Of a stretch of DNA of 64,000 nt, positions 18,324 through 27,837 are shown piece by piece. The notes below the pieces were generated by a model that did not search any database, was not told where the DNA came from, and was given only the letters and a program-made list of their open reading frames with translations. Positions within the stretch are counted from its first letter, which is position 1, and the number at the start of each line of letters is the position of its first letter. A program made the position numbers and the translations under genes. This stretch comes from Streptosporangium album (GTDB lineage: Bacteria; Actinomycetota; Actinomycetes; Streptosporangiales; Streptosporangiaceae): the NCBI RefSeq assembly GCF_014203795.1, contig NZ_JACHJU010000002.1, forward strand, positions 372,001 through 436,000. Direction: 5' to 3'.

Positions 18324-19709
18324 ATGGCACGCCGTACGGACATCATGGACACCATCGTCAGCCTTGCCAAGCGACGTGGCCTTGTCTACCCCTCCAGTGA
18401 GATCTACGGCGGCCTGCGGGCCTCGTGGGATTACGGTCCGCTGGGTGTGGAGCTCAAGAGCAACGTGAAGCGGCAGTGGTGGAAGAGCGTGGTGCAGGGC
18501 CGCGACGATGTGGTCGGCCTTGACTCCTCCGTGATCCTGGCCCGTGAGGTGTGGCAGGCCAGTGGCCACGTCGAGACCTTCACCGACCCGCTGACCGAGT
18601 GCCAGGCGTGTCACAAGCGCTACCGCGCCGACCACCTCGAAGAGGCCTACGAGGAGAAGCACGGCAAGGCGCCGGAGAACGGCCTGGCCGACATCACCTG
18701 CCCCAACTGCGGCAACAAGGGCTCCTTCACCGCGCCCAAGCAGTTCAGCGGCCTGCTGAAGACCTACCTCGGCGCGGTCGAGGACGAGTCCGGCCTGGCC
18801 TACCTGCGGCCGGAGACCGCCCAGGGCATCTTCATCAACTACCTCAACGTGCAGCAGTCGGCACGCAAGAAGATCCCGTTCGGCATCGGCCAGATCGGCA
18901 AGTCGTTCCGCAACGAGATCACCCCGGGCAACTTCATCTTCCGCACCCGCGAGTTCGAGCAGATGGAGATGGAGTTCTTCGTCAAGCCGGGCACCGACGA
19001 GGAGTGGCACCAGTACTGGATCGACGAGCGCTTCGGCTGGTACACCGACCTGGGTATCAACCCGGAGAACCTCCGCATCTACGAGCACCCGCAGGAGAAG
19101 CTGTCCCACTACGCCAAGCGGACCGTCGACATCGAATACCGCTTCAACTTCACCGGCAGCGAGTGGGGCGAGCTTGAGGGTGTCGCCAACCGCACCGACT
19201 ACGACCTGACCGCGCACGGCAAGGCCTCCGGCACCGACCTCAGCTTCTTCGAGCAGGACACCGGCGAGCGCTACGTCCCCTACGTGATCGAGCCGGCCGC
19301 CGGTGTCGACCGCGCCACGCTCACCTTCCTGCTCGACGCCTACACCGAGGATGAGGCGCCCAACGCCAAGGGCGTCCTGGAGAAGCGCACGGTCATGCGC
19401 CTCGACCACCGCCTCGCGCCCGTCAAGGTCGCGGTGCTCCCGCTGTCGCGCAACGCCGACCTGTCGCCGAAGGCCAAGGACCTGGCCGCCCAGCTCCGTC
19501 GCCGGTGGAACGTCGAGTTCGACGACGCGGGCGCGATCGGCCGCCGTTACCGCCGCCAGGACGAGATCGGCACGCCGTTCTGCGTCACCGTCGACTTCGA
19601 CACCCTCGACGACCACGCGGTGACCATCCGCGAGCGCGACTCGATGGCCCAGGAGCGCGTGGCCCTCGACCAGGTCGAGTCCTACTTCCGCCAGCATCTC
19701 AACGACTGA
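18324..19709 (+). CDS. glyS: Glycine--tRNA ligase (alpha2 type)
   Basis: A 461-residue class II aminoacyl-tRNA synthetase. It has [20 protein letters not shown], a zinc-type CQACHKRY...CPNCGNKG insertion, motif 2 [21 protein letters not shown], motif 3 near [17 protein letters not shown] and a C-terminal anticodon-binding domain from about 350. The start is ATG 18324. A 15-bp perfect terminator follows the stop. Confidence 0.97.
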   Translation: MARRTDIMDTIVSLAKRRGLVYPSSEIYGGLRASWDYGPLGVELKSNVKRQWWKSVVQGRDDVVGLDSSVILAREVWQASGHVETFTDPLTECQACHKRYRADHLEEAYEEKHGKAPENGLADITCPNCGNKGSFTAPKQFSGLLKTYLGAVEDESGLAYLRPETAQGIFINYLNVQQSARKKIPFGIGQIGKSFRNEITPGNFIFRTREFEQMEMEFFVKPGTDEEWHQYWIDERFGWYTDLGINPENLRIYEHPQEKLSHYAKRTVDIEYRFNFTGSEWGELEGVANRTDYDLTAHGKASGTDLSFFEQDTGERYVPYVIEPAAGVDRATLTFLLDAYTEDEAPNAKGVLEKRTVMRLDHRLAPVKVAVLPLSRNADLSPKAKDLAAQLRRRWNVEFDDAGAIGRRYRRQDEIGTPFCVTVDFDTLDDHAVTIRERDSMAQERVALDQVESYFRQHLND

Positions 19710-19723
19710 TCGTCACCAGATCC

Positions 19724-19758
19724 GGTACGGCTCCCGCCACACAGGCGGGAGCCGTACC
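19724..19758. terminator. Bidirectional terminator after glyS
   Basis: A perfect 15-bp stem (19724-19738 with 19744-19758) and loop ACACA lie between the convergent glyS and Septum_form genes. Confidence 0.85.
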
Positions 19759-19764
19759 CGTCTG

Positions 19765-20445
19765 TCAGGGGTTGACCGCGCGGAACAGGAGTGACCTCGT
19801 GGCCTTGTGGACGGCGACGCAGATCACCAGGCGGTCGCCCGGCCAGTCCTCCCGGGCGGGAATGACGGGCATCGAGCTCAGCCGGTCCTTGATGGGGCTG
19901 CGCTCGAACAGCGGGGCGAGGCGCCGGTCGCAGCCCTCCTCGGCCAGGCTGTCGACTCTCTTCTGGCCCGGCCATCTGCCGGAGGGCAGGTCGAACCTGG
20001 CCAGCACCTCGCCCTCGTGCGCGTCGGTGCACTCGGCCAGGAACACGTCCCCCACGGTTTTATCGAACACGTCGTCCACACACGTGCCCGGCATGACGTC
20101 GTTGATGTAGGCGGTCTCCCTCGGCTCCCCGGTCTGTCCCGGCGCGGGGTCGGAGGTGGTGAAGGACGTGTCCGCGCCCCCTGTCCCCTCCTCCTGCGGC
20201 GCGGGGACGAAGCGCCGGGCGAAGACGACGGTGCCGCCGATCAGGACGGCCAGGACGAGCACTCCGGCGAGGGCCGCCAGCACGACCGGTAACGTCCGGC
20301 GGCGCGGCAGCGGCGCGAGGGGTGGGAACACCGGGGAGGGCGGCCACGGTTGCCGCTGTCCCGGCGGCGAATACGGAGTCCACGACGGCTCTTCCCGATG
20401 GTCGGGACTTACCCACGGCCGCTGTTCTCCCGGCCCCACATTCAT
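19765..20445 (-). CDS. Membrane-anchored septum-formation (Septum_form) domain protein
   Basis: A 226-residue protein: a Pro-rich cytoplasmic N-terminus (YSPPGQRQPWPPSPVFPPLA), one transmembrane helix (LPVVLAALAGVLVLAVLIGG) and an extracellular Septum_form-like domain with paired cysteines (MPGTCVDDVFDK, VFLAECTDAHEGEV, EEGCDRRL, LVICVAV). ATG 20445 (MNVGPGEQRP) was preferred; an in-frame start at 20535 lacks support. It is likely related to envelope or cell-division surface proteins; no direct partner is seen. Confidence 0.7.
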   Translation of the reverse strand: MNVGPGEQRPWVSPDHREEPSWTPYSPPGQRQPWPPSPVFPPLAPLPRRRTLPVVLAALAGVLVLAVLIGGTVVFARRFVPAPQEEGTGGADTSFTTSDPAPGQTGEPRETAYINDVMPGTCVDDVFDKTVGDVFLAECTDAHEGEVLARFDLPSGRWPGQKRVDSLAEEGCDRRLAPLFERSPIKDRLSSMPVIPAREDWPGDRLVICVAVHKATRSLLFRAVNP

Positions 20446-20575
20446 CACAAAGGTGACAATCCCACAGCGCCCCCCGGTGGGCCAGCGGAACGCGAGGCTC
20501 ACGGAAGGCGGGGGTGGCCGGCGTGCGCTCCTCATCCCCGCCTGAACCGCGGGTGAACGCGGCCGAATGCCGGAT

Positions 20576-20607
20576 AATTGGTTTATACCAATTGGTTTAT
20601 ACCAATT
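20576..20607. promoter_or_regulatory. Tandem overlapping palindromic operator upstream of ppdK
   Basis: Two copies of the palindrome TTGGTTTATACCAA are arranged head-to-tail and share AATT borders. A degenerate third copy, AATTGGATTAGACC, lies at 20649-20662. The form resembles GntR/HutC-family boxes (DasR, NagR type TGGT...ACCA). It stands about 180 bp before the ppdK start, so a long leader is implied. Confidence 0.65.
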
Positions 20608-20788
20608 CTAGGGACGGCCGATACGGTGGTTGATTTGGCGCCGATTTGAATTGGATTAGACCGCTATGTGGGTCCTGACGTGCGCAAACGTAGCGTCTTG
20701 TGTTGGGTGATGTTTTATCGTCTTATTCGTCGGTAGAGTCCGAAGTGAGGCGAACCACGCGTCGTTTGAAGTCGCAGAAGGAGCAACC

Positions 20789-23431
20789 GTGCCGAAGTAC
20801 GTTTACGACTTCACCGAGGGCAATAAAGATCTTAAGGATCTACTCGGAGGTAAGGGCGCCAACCTGGCGGAGATGACCAATCTCGGACTGCCGGTGCCCC
20901 CCGGCTTCACCATCACCACCGACGCGTGCCGCCGGTTCCTGGAGGACGGCGCGCTCCCCGACGGCCTGGACGAGGAGATCTCCGGCCACCTGGTCGCACT
21001 GGAGCGGCGGATGGGGCGTCGCCTGGGCCAGGCCGACGACCCGCTGCTGGTCAGCGTACGGTCCGGGGCGAAGTTCTCCATGCCCGGCATGATGGAGACC
21101 GTTCTCAACATCGGGCTGAACGACGAGTCGGTGCACGGCCTGGCCAAGCAGTCCGGCGGCAACGAGCGCTTCGCCTGGGACTCCTACCGGCGTCTCATCC
21201 AGATGTTCGGCAAGACCGTCCAGGACATCGACGCCGCGCTGTTCGACGATGCCTTTGAGGAACTCAAGAACGGCCGCGACGACCTGGACCTGGAGGCGGC
21301 CGACTTCCAGCGGCTCGTCGAGACCTACAAGGGCATCATCCGTGCCCAGACCGGACAGGACTTCCCCGCCGACCCACATCAGCAGATGAGCATGGCCGTC
21401 AAGGCGGTCTTCGACTCCTGGAACGCCCCGCGCGCCATCCTCTACCGCCGTCAGGAGCGCATCCCGGCCGACCTCGGTACGGCGGTCAACGTCTGCTCGA
21501 TGGTCTTCGGCAACTGCGGCATGGACTCCGGTACCGGTGTCGCCTTCACCCGCGACCCCGGCACCGGGCAGCCGGGCGTCTACGGCGACTACCTGCAGAA
21601 CGCCCAGGGGGAGGACGTGGTCGCGGGCATCCGCAACACCATGCCGCTGCAGGAGCTGGAGGGCATCGACAAATCCGTCTACGACGAGCTCCTGCAGATC
21701 ATGGAGAAGCTGGAGAACCACTACCGCGACCTGTGCGACATCGAGTTCACCGTCGAGCGGGGCAAGCTCTGGATGCTCCAGACCCGTGTGGGCAAGCGGA
21801 CCGCGGGCGCCGCGTTCCGCATCGCCGTACAGCTCGTCGACCAGGGCCTGATCGACCTCGATGAGGCCGTGAGCCGGGTCACCGGCGACCAGCTCGCCCA
21901 GTTGATGTTCCCGCGCTTCGCCAAGGGCACGGAGAGCACACAGATCACCACCGGGATGAACGCCTCCCCGGGGGCGGCGGTCGGCAAGGCCGTCTTCTCC
22001 TCCGAACGGGCGGTCGAGCTCGCGGCCCGGGGTGAGGCCGTCATCCTGGTCCGGCACGAGACCAATCCGGACGACCTGTCCGGCATGATCGCCGCTCAGG
22101 GCGTCCTGACGAGCCGCGGCGGCAAGACCTCGCACGCCGCGGTGGTCGCCCGGGGCATGGGCAAGACCTGCGTCTGCGGTGCTGAGGAACTGGAGGTCTC
22201 CGCCGACGAGCGCAGGTTCACCGCACCCGGCGGCGTCGTGGTCTCCGAAGGAGACGTCATCTCCATCGACGGCTCCAGCGGCGCCGTCTACCTGGGCGAG
22301 GTGTCCGTGGTCGCCTCCCCGGTCGTGGAGTACTTCGAGGGCACGGGCGACACCGGCGACGAGCTCGTCCAGGCGGTGCACCGTCTCATGGGCCACGCCG
22401 ACGCGTCCCGGCGGCTGGACGTGCGGGCCAACGCCGACAACGCCGAGGACGCCGCCCGCGCCCGCCGTTTCGGGGCCCGGGGGATCGGGCTGTGCCGTAC
22501 CGAGCACATGTTCCTCGGAGACCGCCGCCGGCTCGTCGAGGACCTGGTCCTGGCCGTCTCGCCCGAGGAGCGGGAGCGGGCGCTGGCCGCGCTGCAGCCG
22601 CTGCAGAAGGCGGACTTCACCGAGATCTTCCAGGCGATGGAGGGACTGCCCGTCACGATCCGCCTGATCGACCCGCCGTTGCACGAGTTTCTGCCCGACT
22701 TCACCGACCTGTCGGTCAAGGTCGCCCTCGCCGGGGAGCAGGCCGACGACAAGGACCGCAGGCTGCTCGCCGCCGTCAAGCGCCTGCACGAGCAGAACCC
22801 GATGCTGGGCCTGCGCGGGGTACGGCTCGGTCTGGTCATCCCCGGCCTGTTCGCCATGCAGGTCCGGGCGATCGCCGAGGCGGCCAAGGCCGTCCCGGGG
22901 ACCCGCGCGGAGATCATGATTCCGCTCGTCGCCGCAGTCCAGGAACTGGAGAGCGTCAGGGACGAGGCGCGGGCGATCCTCACCGAGGTGGGAGTCGGAG
23001 CGCTGGTCGGCACCATGATCGAAGTGCCGCGCGCGGCGCTGACCGCCGGGCAGATCGCGGAGGCCGCCGAGTTCTTCTCCTTCGGTACCAACGACCTGAC
23101 CCAGATGACCTGGGGCTTCTCCCGCGACGACGTCGAGGCCGCGTTCTTCTCCAAGTATCTGGACCTGGGCGTCTTCGGGGTCTCCCCGTTCGAGTCCCTG
23201 GACCGCGACGGTGTCGGCCGGCTCGTCCGGATCGCCGCCGAGGAGGGCCGCGCGACCCGTCCCGACCTCAAGCTCGGCATCTGCGGCGAGCACGGCGGTG
23301 ACCCCGACTCCATCCACTTCTGCCACGAGGTCGGGCTGGACTACGTGTCGTGCTCGCCGTTCCGCATCCCGGTCGCCCGGCTGGAGGCCGGCCGGGCGGC
23401 CCTGGCGGCGGGGGACTCCGGCACCCGTTGA
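20789..23431 (+). CDS. ppdK: Pyruvate, phosphate dikinase
   Basis: An 880-residue three-domain enzyme interconverting pyruvate + ATP + Pi with PEP + AMP + PPi. The N-terminal ATP-grasp domain starts KYVYDFTEGNKDLKDLLGGK. The central swivelling phospho-histidine domain has GVLTSRGGKTSHAAVVARGM with the catalytic His. The C-terminal PEP-utilizing TIM barrel has GIGLCRTEHMFL, SFGTNDLTQMTWGFSRDD and KLGICGEHGGDP (general-acid Cys). GTG 20789 is preceded by GAAGGAG. The tandem operator upstream suggests specific repressor control of this gluconeogenic/glycolytic switch. Confidence 0.96.
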   Translation: MPKYVYDFTEGNKDLKDLLGGKGANLAEMTNLGLPVPPGFTITTDACRRFLEDGALPDGLDEEISGHLVALERRMGRRLGQADDPLLVSVRSGAKFSMPGMMETVLNIGLNDESVHGLAKQSGGNERFAWDSYRRLIQMFGKTVQDIDAALFDDAFEELKNGRDDLDLEAADFQRLVETYKGIIRAQTGQDFPADPHQQMSMAVKAVFDSWNAPRAILYRRQERIPADLGTAVNVCSMVFGNCGMDSGTGVAFTRDPGTGQPGVYGDYLQNAQGEDVVAGIRNTMPLQELEGIDKSVYDELLQIMEKLENHYRDLCDIEFTVERGKLWMLQTRVGKRTAGAAFRIAVQLVDQGLIDLDEAVSRVTGDQLAQLMFPRFAKGTESTQITTGMNASPGAAVGKAVFSSERAVELAARGEAVILVRHETNPDDLSGMIAAQGVLTSRGGKTSHAAVVARGMGKTCVCGAEELEVSADERRFTAPGGVVVSEGDVISIDGSSGAVYLGEVSVVASPVVEYFEGTGDTGDELVQAVHRLMGHADASRRLDVRANADNAEDAARARRFGARGIGLCRTEHMFLGDRRRLVEDLVLAVSPEERERALAALQPLQKADFTEIFQAMEGLPVTIRLIDPPLHEFLPDFTDLSVKVALAGEQADDKDRRLLAAVKRLHEQNPMLGLRGVRLGLVIPGLFAMQVRAIAEAAKAVPGTRAEIMIPLVAAVQELESVRDEARAILTEVGVGALVGTMIEVPRAALTAGQIAEAAEFFSFGTNDLTQMTWGFSRDDVEAAFFSKYLDLGVFGVSPFESLDRDGVGRLVRIAAEEGRATRPDLKLGICGEHGGDPDSIHFCHEVGLDYVSCSPFRIPVARLEAGRAALAAGDSGTR

Positions 23432-23557
23432 CCTCTCTCCCCCCGGGGCGCCTTCCACGCGCAGGCGGCGGGTGCCCCGGAGGCGGGCTGTGCCCGATGA
23501 CCGCAGGTCAGCGGCCACCAGGTGTTTCCCCGCCGTTAGGTATGGGGTGTCGCTTTC

Positions 23558-24811
23558 ATGGATAAAATCACTGCACTTATGCACGGTTATGACGAGCACG
23601 ATCAGGCGAGATGGGTACCGGAATCTCCCGGCAACCTGGAGAGAGGCCCGTTCGAGCGGGACCGGGCGCGGGTGCTGCACAGCGCGGGGCTACGGCGGCT
23701 CGCCGCCAAGACCCAGGTGGTCGGGCCGGGGGAGACCCTCGGCAGCGGGCAGCACATGCCGCGTACCCGGCTGACCCACTCGCTGGAGTGCGCCCAGATA
23801 GGCAGGGAGATGGGTCAGTCGCTCGGCCGCGACCCCGATCTGATGGAGACCGCCTGTCTGGCCCATGACCTCGGGCATCCGCCGTTCGGGCACAACGGGG
23901 AGACCGCGCTCAACGAGCTCGCCGCCGGGTGCGGCGGGTTCGAGGGGAACGCGCAGAGCCTGCGCCTGCTGACCCGGCTGGAGGCCAAGGTCCTCACCGA
24001 GGACGGCCGCAGTGCCGGACTCAACCTCACCCGCGCGTCATTGGACGCCGCGGTCAAATACCCCTGGACCCGCGAGAGGAGCCCCAAATACTGCGCCTAC
24101 GACGACGACATGGCCGTCTTCGCGTGGATCAGGCAGGGCGCCCCGGAGGGACGGGTCAGCTTCGAGGCTCAGATCATGGACTGGGCCGACGATGTCGCCT
24201 ACTCGGTGCACGACCTGGAGGACGCCGTCCACTCGGGCGCCGTCGTGCCGCAGAACCTGCGCGACCCCGCCGAGCGCAGGGAGGTCTGTGCGACCACCCG
24301 GGCCTGGTACGTCCCGGAGGCCGACCCCGGCGAGCTGGAGGACATCTTCGGCCGTCTGGTCGCCCAGCCGCTCTGGCCCCGCCACTTCGACGGCTCGCTC
24401 ACCGATCTCGCCGCGATCAAAAGTCTCACCAGCTCGCTCATCGGCCGTCTCTGCCGGTCGGCGCAGCTGGCCACCCAGGAGGCCCACGGCCAGGCTGCCG
24501 GCCGCTACAGCGCCGATCTGGTCGTGCCCAGGGCCATCCGGCTGGAGTGCGCCCTGCTGAAGGGACTCACCGCCCACTACGTGATGACCCGGGACGCACA
24601 CAACGCCAACCAGGCCAGGCAGCGCGAGCTCATCCACGACCTGGCCCACCTGATCATGCTGGGCGCGCCCGGCACTCTGGAGCCCGCGCTCCGGCCCTTG
24701 TTCGTCAGGGCCGGGAGCGACGCCGCGCGGCTGCGTGTGGTCGTCGACCAGATCGCCTCGCTCACCGACACCTCCGCGGTCACCTGGCAGAGGCACCTGA
24801 CCGGACGTTGA
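23558..24811 (+). CDS. dgt: Deoxyguanosinetriphosphate triphosphohydrolase-like protein (HD superfamily)
   Basis: A 417-residue HD-domain dNTPase: PRTRLTHSLECAQIGREMG (first His), CLAHDLGHPPFGHNGE (HD pair) and MDWADDVAYSVHDLEDA (terminal Asp). It hydrolyses dNTPs to deoxynucleosides plus triphosphate. The start is ATG 23558 with no strong SD. It lies upstream of dnaG on the same strand, but the M23 gene lies between them in opposite orientation, interrupting the usual dgt-dnaG adjacency. Confidence 0.92.
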   Translation: MDKITALMHGYDEHDQARWVPESPGNLERGPFERDRARVLHSAGLRRLAAKTQVVGPGETLGSGQHMPRTRLTHSLECAQIGREMGQSLGRDPDLMETACLAHDLGHPPFGHNGETALNELAAGCGGFEGNAQSLRLLTRLEAKVLTEDGRSAGLNLTRASLDAAVKYPWTRERSPKYCAYDDDMAVFAWIRQGAPEGRVSFEAQIMDWADDVAYSVHDLEDAVHSGAVVPQNLRDPAERREVCATTRAWYVPEADPGELEDIFGRLVAQPLWPRHFDGSLTDLAAIKSLTSSLIGRLCRSAQLATQEAHGQAAGRYSADLVVPRAIRLECALLKGLTAHYVMTRDAHNANQARQRELIHDLAHLIMLGAPGTLEPALRPLFVRAGSDAARLRVVVDQIASLTDTSAVTWQRHLTGR

Positions 24812-24821
24812 CCCCGCCGGG

Positions 24822-24841
24822 GCGGGCGGCCGACCGCCCGC
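24822..24841. terminator. Short GC hairpin between dgt and the M23 gene
   Basis: GCGGGCGG (24822-24829) pairs with CCGCCCGC (24834-24841) with a 4-nt loop; it sits between convergent genes. Confidence 0.55.
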
Positions 24842-24846
24842 TGGTG

Positions 24847-25719
24847 CTAACCGCCCACCGTGATGTGCTCGTCGTCGGGCTTCGGGGGCTTCTCCGTGGG
24901 CTTGGGCTTGGCGCCCGGTTTGGAAGCGCACAGGGTCACGCACTTGGGCGCCGCCCCCGTCTGGTTCATCACGCTCCGCATCTCGTCCTTGGGGGAGAGC
25001 GTGCGGTTGCCGTTCAGCCAGGCGTCCAGGTAGTTCCACGGCTTGACCATGCCGCGCCGTACCCACCAGAGCGAGGGGGAGGTCTTCCAGGAGATCGCGA
25101 AGTAGAGGTTGCTGGCGGTGGAGCGGGCGTTGCCCGAGTTGCCGACCTGGCCGAGAAGCTGGCCCGCGCTGACCCGTGTCCCCGGTGCGATCCCGGGGGT
25201 GACTCTGTCCAGGTGCCCGCCGAGGTAGCGCACGCCGTCGTCCCCGATGACCGTGACGAACCGGCCCTCGCGATCGGCGCCCCGATCGGTGGAGGGCTTC
25301 CACTGGTTCTTGGTGTTGACCTCGTCGACCACGCCGTTCACCGGAGAGACGAACGAGCATCCCCTGCCCGCCCAGATCGTCGTCTTGGGCAGGACCAGCA
25401 GCCTGCTCTCGTAGGTCACCCTGCAGTTCTTCACGGGGAAGACATAGGTGTAGTCGGACACCTTCGGCGGCGGCACCTGCACCGGATCGTCGGCCTTGGG
25501 GCGTTTCACCACTATCGGCACCTTTGGGACGGACGTCCGCGTCGGCGATGGAATCGTCGCGGTCACCGCGCCAGGTGCCGCGACGACTTCGGCCGCAGAG
25601 GCCGGAGGCAGGGTGCCGACGCCTGCCACGCCGCCGGGTGACGCACAGGCCCCCGTGACGAGCACCGCGCCGGTCACGGCGGTCAATCGTGCTATATGCC
25701 CCGATCGCATGATCTCCAC
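24847..25719 (-). CDS. M23/LytM-fold putative lipoprotein lacking the canonical zinc ligands
   Basis: A 290-residue exported protein with N-terminal signal LTAVTGAVLVTGACAS (possible lipobox), a Pro/Thr linker and a LytM fold from about 95 to 240: GRGCSFVSPVNGVVDEVN, VRYLGGHLDRVTPGIAPGTR, GNSGNARSTASNLYFAIS. In active M23 enzymes the first motif is HxxxD and the last is HLHFE. Here the first is not found and the last is NLYFA, so metal binding is probably lost and the domain may activate or bind peptidoglycan rather than cut it. The tail is Lys/Pro-rich. GTG 25719 or ATG 25710 may be the start. Confidence 0.78.
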   Translation of the reverse strand: MEIMRSGHIARLTAVTGAVLVTGACASPGGVAGVGTLPPASAAEVVAAPGAVTATIPSPTRTSVPKVPIVVKRPKADDPVQVPPPKVSDYTYVFPVKNCRVTYESRLLVLPKTTIWAGRGCSFVSPVNGVVDEVNTKNQWKPSTDRGADREGRFVTVIGDDGVRYLGGHLDRVTPGIAPGTRVSAGQLLGQVGNSGNARSTASNLYFAISWKTSPSLWWVRRGMVKPWNYLDAWLNGNRTLSPKDEMRSVMNQTGAAPKCVTLCASKPGAKPKPTEKPPKPDDEHITVGG

Positions 25720-25846
25720 CCAGGTAACTTATCGAGAATCCGCCTTTACCTTTGTAACGGACCTTCCGATTGGTCACGACCTGTTCCCGAAAGTCGCCTC
25801 CGTCGTCCGGCTCCGAGCTGCCGGGGGGCCGGACTAGACTCACGGC

Positions 25847-27697
25847 GTGGCAGGCCGGATCAGTGACGAGGACATCGCGCTCGTGCGGGAGCGCTCGCCG
25901 ATCGCCGACATCGTGGGTGAGCACATCCAGCTCCGCAACGCGGGCGGCGGAAACCTGAAGGGGCTCTGCCCCTTCCATGACGAGAAGAGCCCGTCCTTCA
26001 ACGTCACCCCCACCCGCGGATACTGGTACTGCTTCGGCTGTGCCGAGGGCGGCGACGTCATCACCTTCGTCCGGCGGCTGGAGCACCTGTCGTTCGGGGA
26101 GGCCGTGGAGCGCCTGGCGAACCGGGCCGGCATCCAGCTCCGCTACGAGCAGGGCGGTTACGTCCCCGGCCGGGAGCAGGGCGAGCGGAGCCGGCTGATC
26201 GAGGCGCACCGGGCGGCGGCGGAGTTCTACGCTTCGAAGCTGGCCGGGCCGGACGCCGCGATCGGGCGCAAGTTCCTGTCGGAGCGCGGGTTCGAGCGGG
26301 CCGACGCCGAGCACTTCGGGGTGGGTTACGCCCCCGCCGAGTGGGAGGCGCTCTCGCGGCACCTGATGGCCCGGGGGTTCACCAGCGCGGAGCTGATCAA
26401 GGGCGGCCTGGCCAAGGAGGGGCGGCGGGGCCCGATCGACCGGTTCCGGGGGCGGCTGGTCTGGCCGATCCGTGACATCACCGGGGACGTGATCGGTTTC
26501 GGCGCGCGGAAGCTGAACGAGGCCGAGGACGGTCCTAAATACCTCAACACCCCCGAGAGCCCGCTCTACAAGAAGAGCGAGGTCCTCTACGGCATCGACC
26601 TGGCCAAACGGGAGATCTCCAAGCGTGCCCAGGCCGTGATCGTCGAGGGCTACACCGATGTGATGGCCTGTCATCTGTCGGGCCTGCCGACGGCTGTGGC
26701 CACCTGCGGCACCGCGTTCGGCGCGGAGCACATCAAGGTGCTGCGGCGGCTGCTGCTGGACCAGTCGGGGTCGCAGGGCGAGGTGATCTTCACCTTCGAC
26801 GGTGACGCGGCGGGGCAGAAGGCGGCGCTGCGGGCCTTCGCCGACGAGCAGAAGTTCGTCACCCAGACCTTCGTGGCCGTCCAGCCCGACGGGCTCGACC
26901 CGTGCGACCTGCGTATGAAGCAGGGCGAAGCCGCCGTACGGGATCTGATCGCCAGCCGGGAGCCGCTGTTCGCCTTCGCGATCCGCAGCGTGATCTCCCG
27001 CTACGACGTGAGCACCAACGAGGGCCGGCTGTCGGCGCTGGACGCCGCCGCGCCGATCGTGGCCGCGATCAAGGACCGGGCCCTCCGCCAGCTCTACGGG
27101 GTGGACCTCGACCGGTGGCTGGGCTTCAACAACGAGCAGTTCGTCATGGGCCGGATCGCCGAGATCTCCGCCCCGCCCCAGTCGCGCCCGCAGCGGCCCA
27201 CCGGGCCGCGGAAGGTCGCCGATCTCACCGATCCCGGCGTGCGGATCGAGGCCGAGGTGCTGAAGCTGGCCGTGCAGCGCCCCGCGCTGATCGGGCCCGG
27301 CTTCGACGCCATCGGCTCCGGGGCCTTCACGCTGCCCGAGCACGCCGCGCTCTACACGCTGGTCATGGAGGCCGGAGGCACCCCCGCGGCCGGGCACGGC
27401 GGCCGTGAATGGGTCGACCGGCTGCTGTCCGGGGTGACCGACGCGTTGCGCGGGGTGGTCACCCGGTTCGCGGTGGAGGAGCTGCGCGCGGACGTGGCGA
27501 GCGAGGAGCGCTACGCCTCGGCCATGCTGGCCGCGCTGGAGCTCGTCTCGGTGACCCGGGCGATCGAGCAGCTGAAGTCACGCATGCAGCGGACCAACCC
27601 GGTCGACGAGCAGCAGGCCTACAACCGGCTGTTCGGTGAGTTGGTCGCGCTGGAGCAGCAGCGGCGCGTGCTGAAGGAACGCGCCACCGGAAGCTGA
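25847..27697 (+). CDS. dnaG: DNA primase
   Basis: A 616-residue primase: an N-terminal CHC2 zinc finger (GLCPFHDEKSPSFNV...YWYCFGC), the DnaG catalytic core, a TOPRIM domain (VIVEGYTDVMACHLSGLPTA, then VIFTFDGDAAGQKAAL with acidic metal ligands) and a C-terminal DnaB-binding helical domain. It synthesises replication primers. GTG 25847 is the only sensible start. The sigma factor gene follows after 140 bp. Confidence 0.96.
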   Translation: MAGRISDEDIALVRERSPIADIVGEHIQLRNAGGGNLKGLCPFHDEKSPSFNVTPTRGYWYCFGCAEGGDVITFVRRLEHLSFGEAVERLANRAGIQLRYEQGGYVPGREQGERSRLIEAHRAAAEFYASKLAGPDAAIGRKFLSERGFERADAEHFGVGYAPAEWEALSRHLMARGFTSAELIKGGLAKEGRRGPIDRFRGRLVWPIRDITGDVIGFGARKLNEAEDGPKYLNTPESPLYKKSEVLYGIDLAKREISKRAQAVIVEGYTDVMACHLSGLPTAVATCGTAFGAEHIKVLRRLLLDQSGSQGEVIFTFDGDAAGQKAALRAFADEQKFVTQTFVAVQPDGLDPCDLRMKQGEAAVRDLIASREPLFAFAIRSVISRYDVSTNEGRLSALDAAAPIVAAIKDRALRQLYGVDLDRWLGFNNEQFVMGRIAEISAPPQSRPQRPTGPRKVADLTDPGVRIEAEVLKLAVQRPALIGPGFDAIGSGAFTLPEHAALYTLVMEAGGTPAAGHGGREWVDRLLSGVTDALRGVVTRFAVEELRADVASEERYASAMLAALELVSVTRAIEQLKSRMQRTNPVDEQQAYNRLFGELVALEQQRRVLKERATGS

Positions 27698-27738
27698 TCG
27701 CGTAATTGGCTTTAATTTCCATGCGCTGATTCGACCAA

Positions 27739-27751
27739 ACCTTAATAAGGT
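27739..27751. promoter_or_regulatory. 13-bp palindrome in the dnaG-sigma intergenic region
   Basis: ACCTTA-A-TAAGGT is perfect around a central A in an AT-rich spacer; a CCTTACC half-like element lies near 27774. It may be an operator for the sigma-factor promoter. Confidence 0.4.
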
Positions 27752-27837
27752 CTCGGTTCGATAATGATCGGGGCCTTACCTTCGGTGACAAAAATAGGTC
27801 TGCCATTTTGGGGGCCCAATACAGCAGACTGTGTCCC

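Noticed and set aside
25720-25846. Possible c-di-AMP (ydaO) riboswitch before the M23 gene
   Set aside because: Some M23 genes carry one, but the conserved core segments are not seen here.
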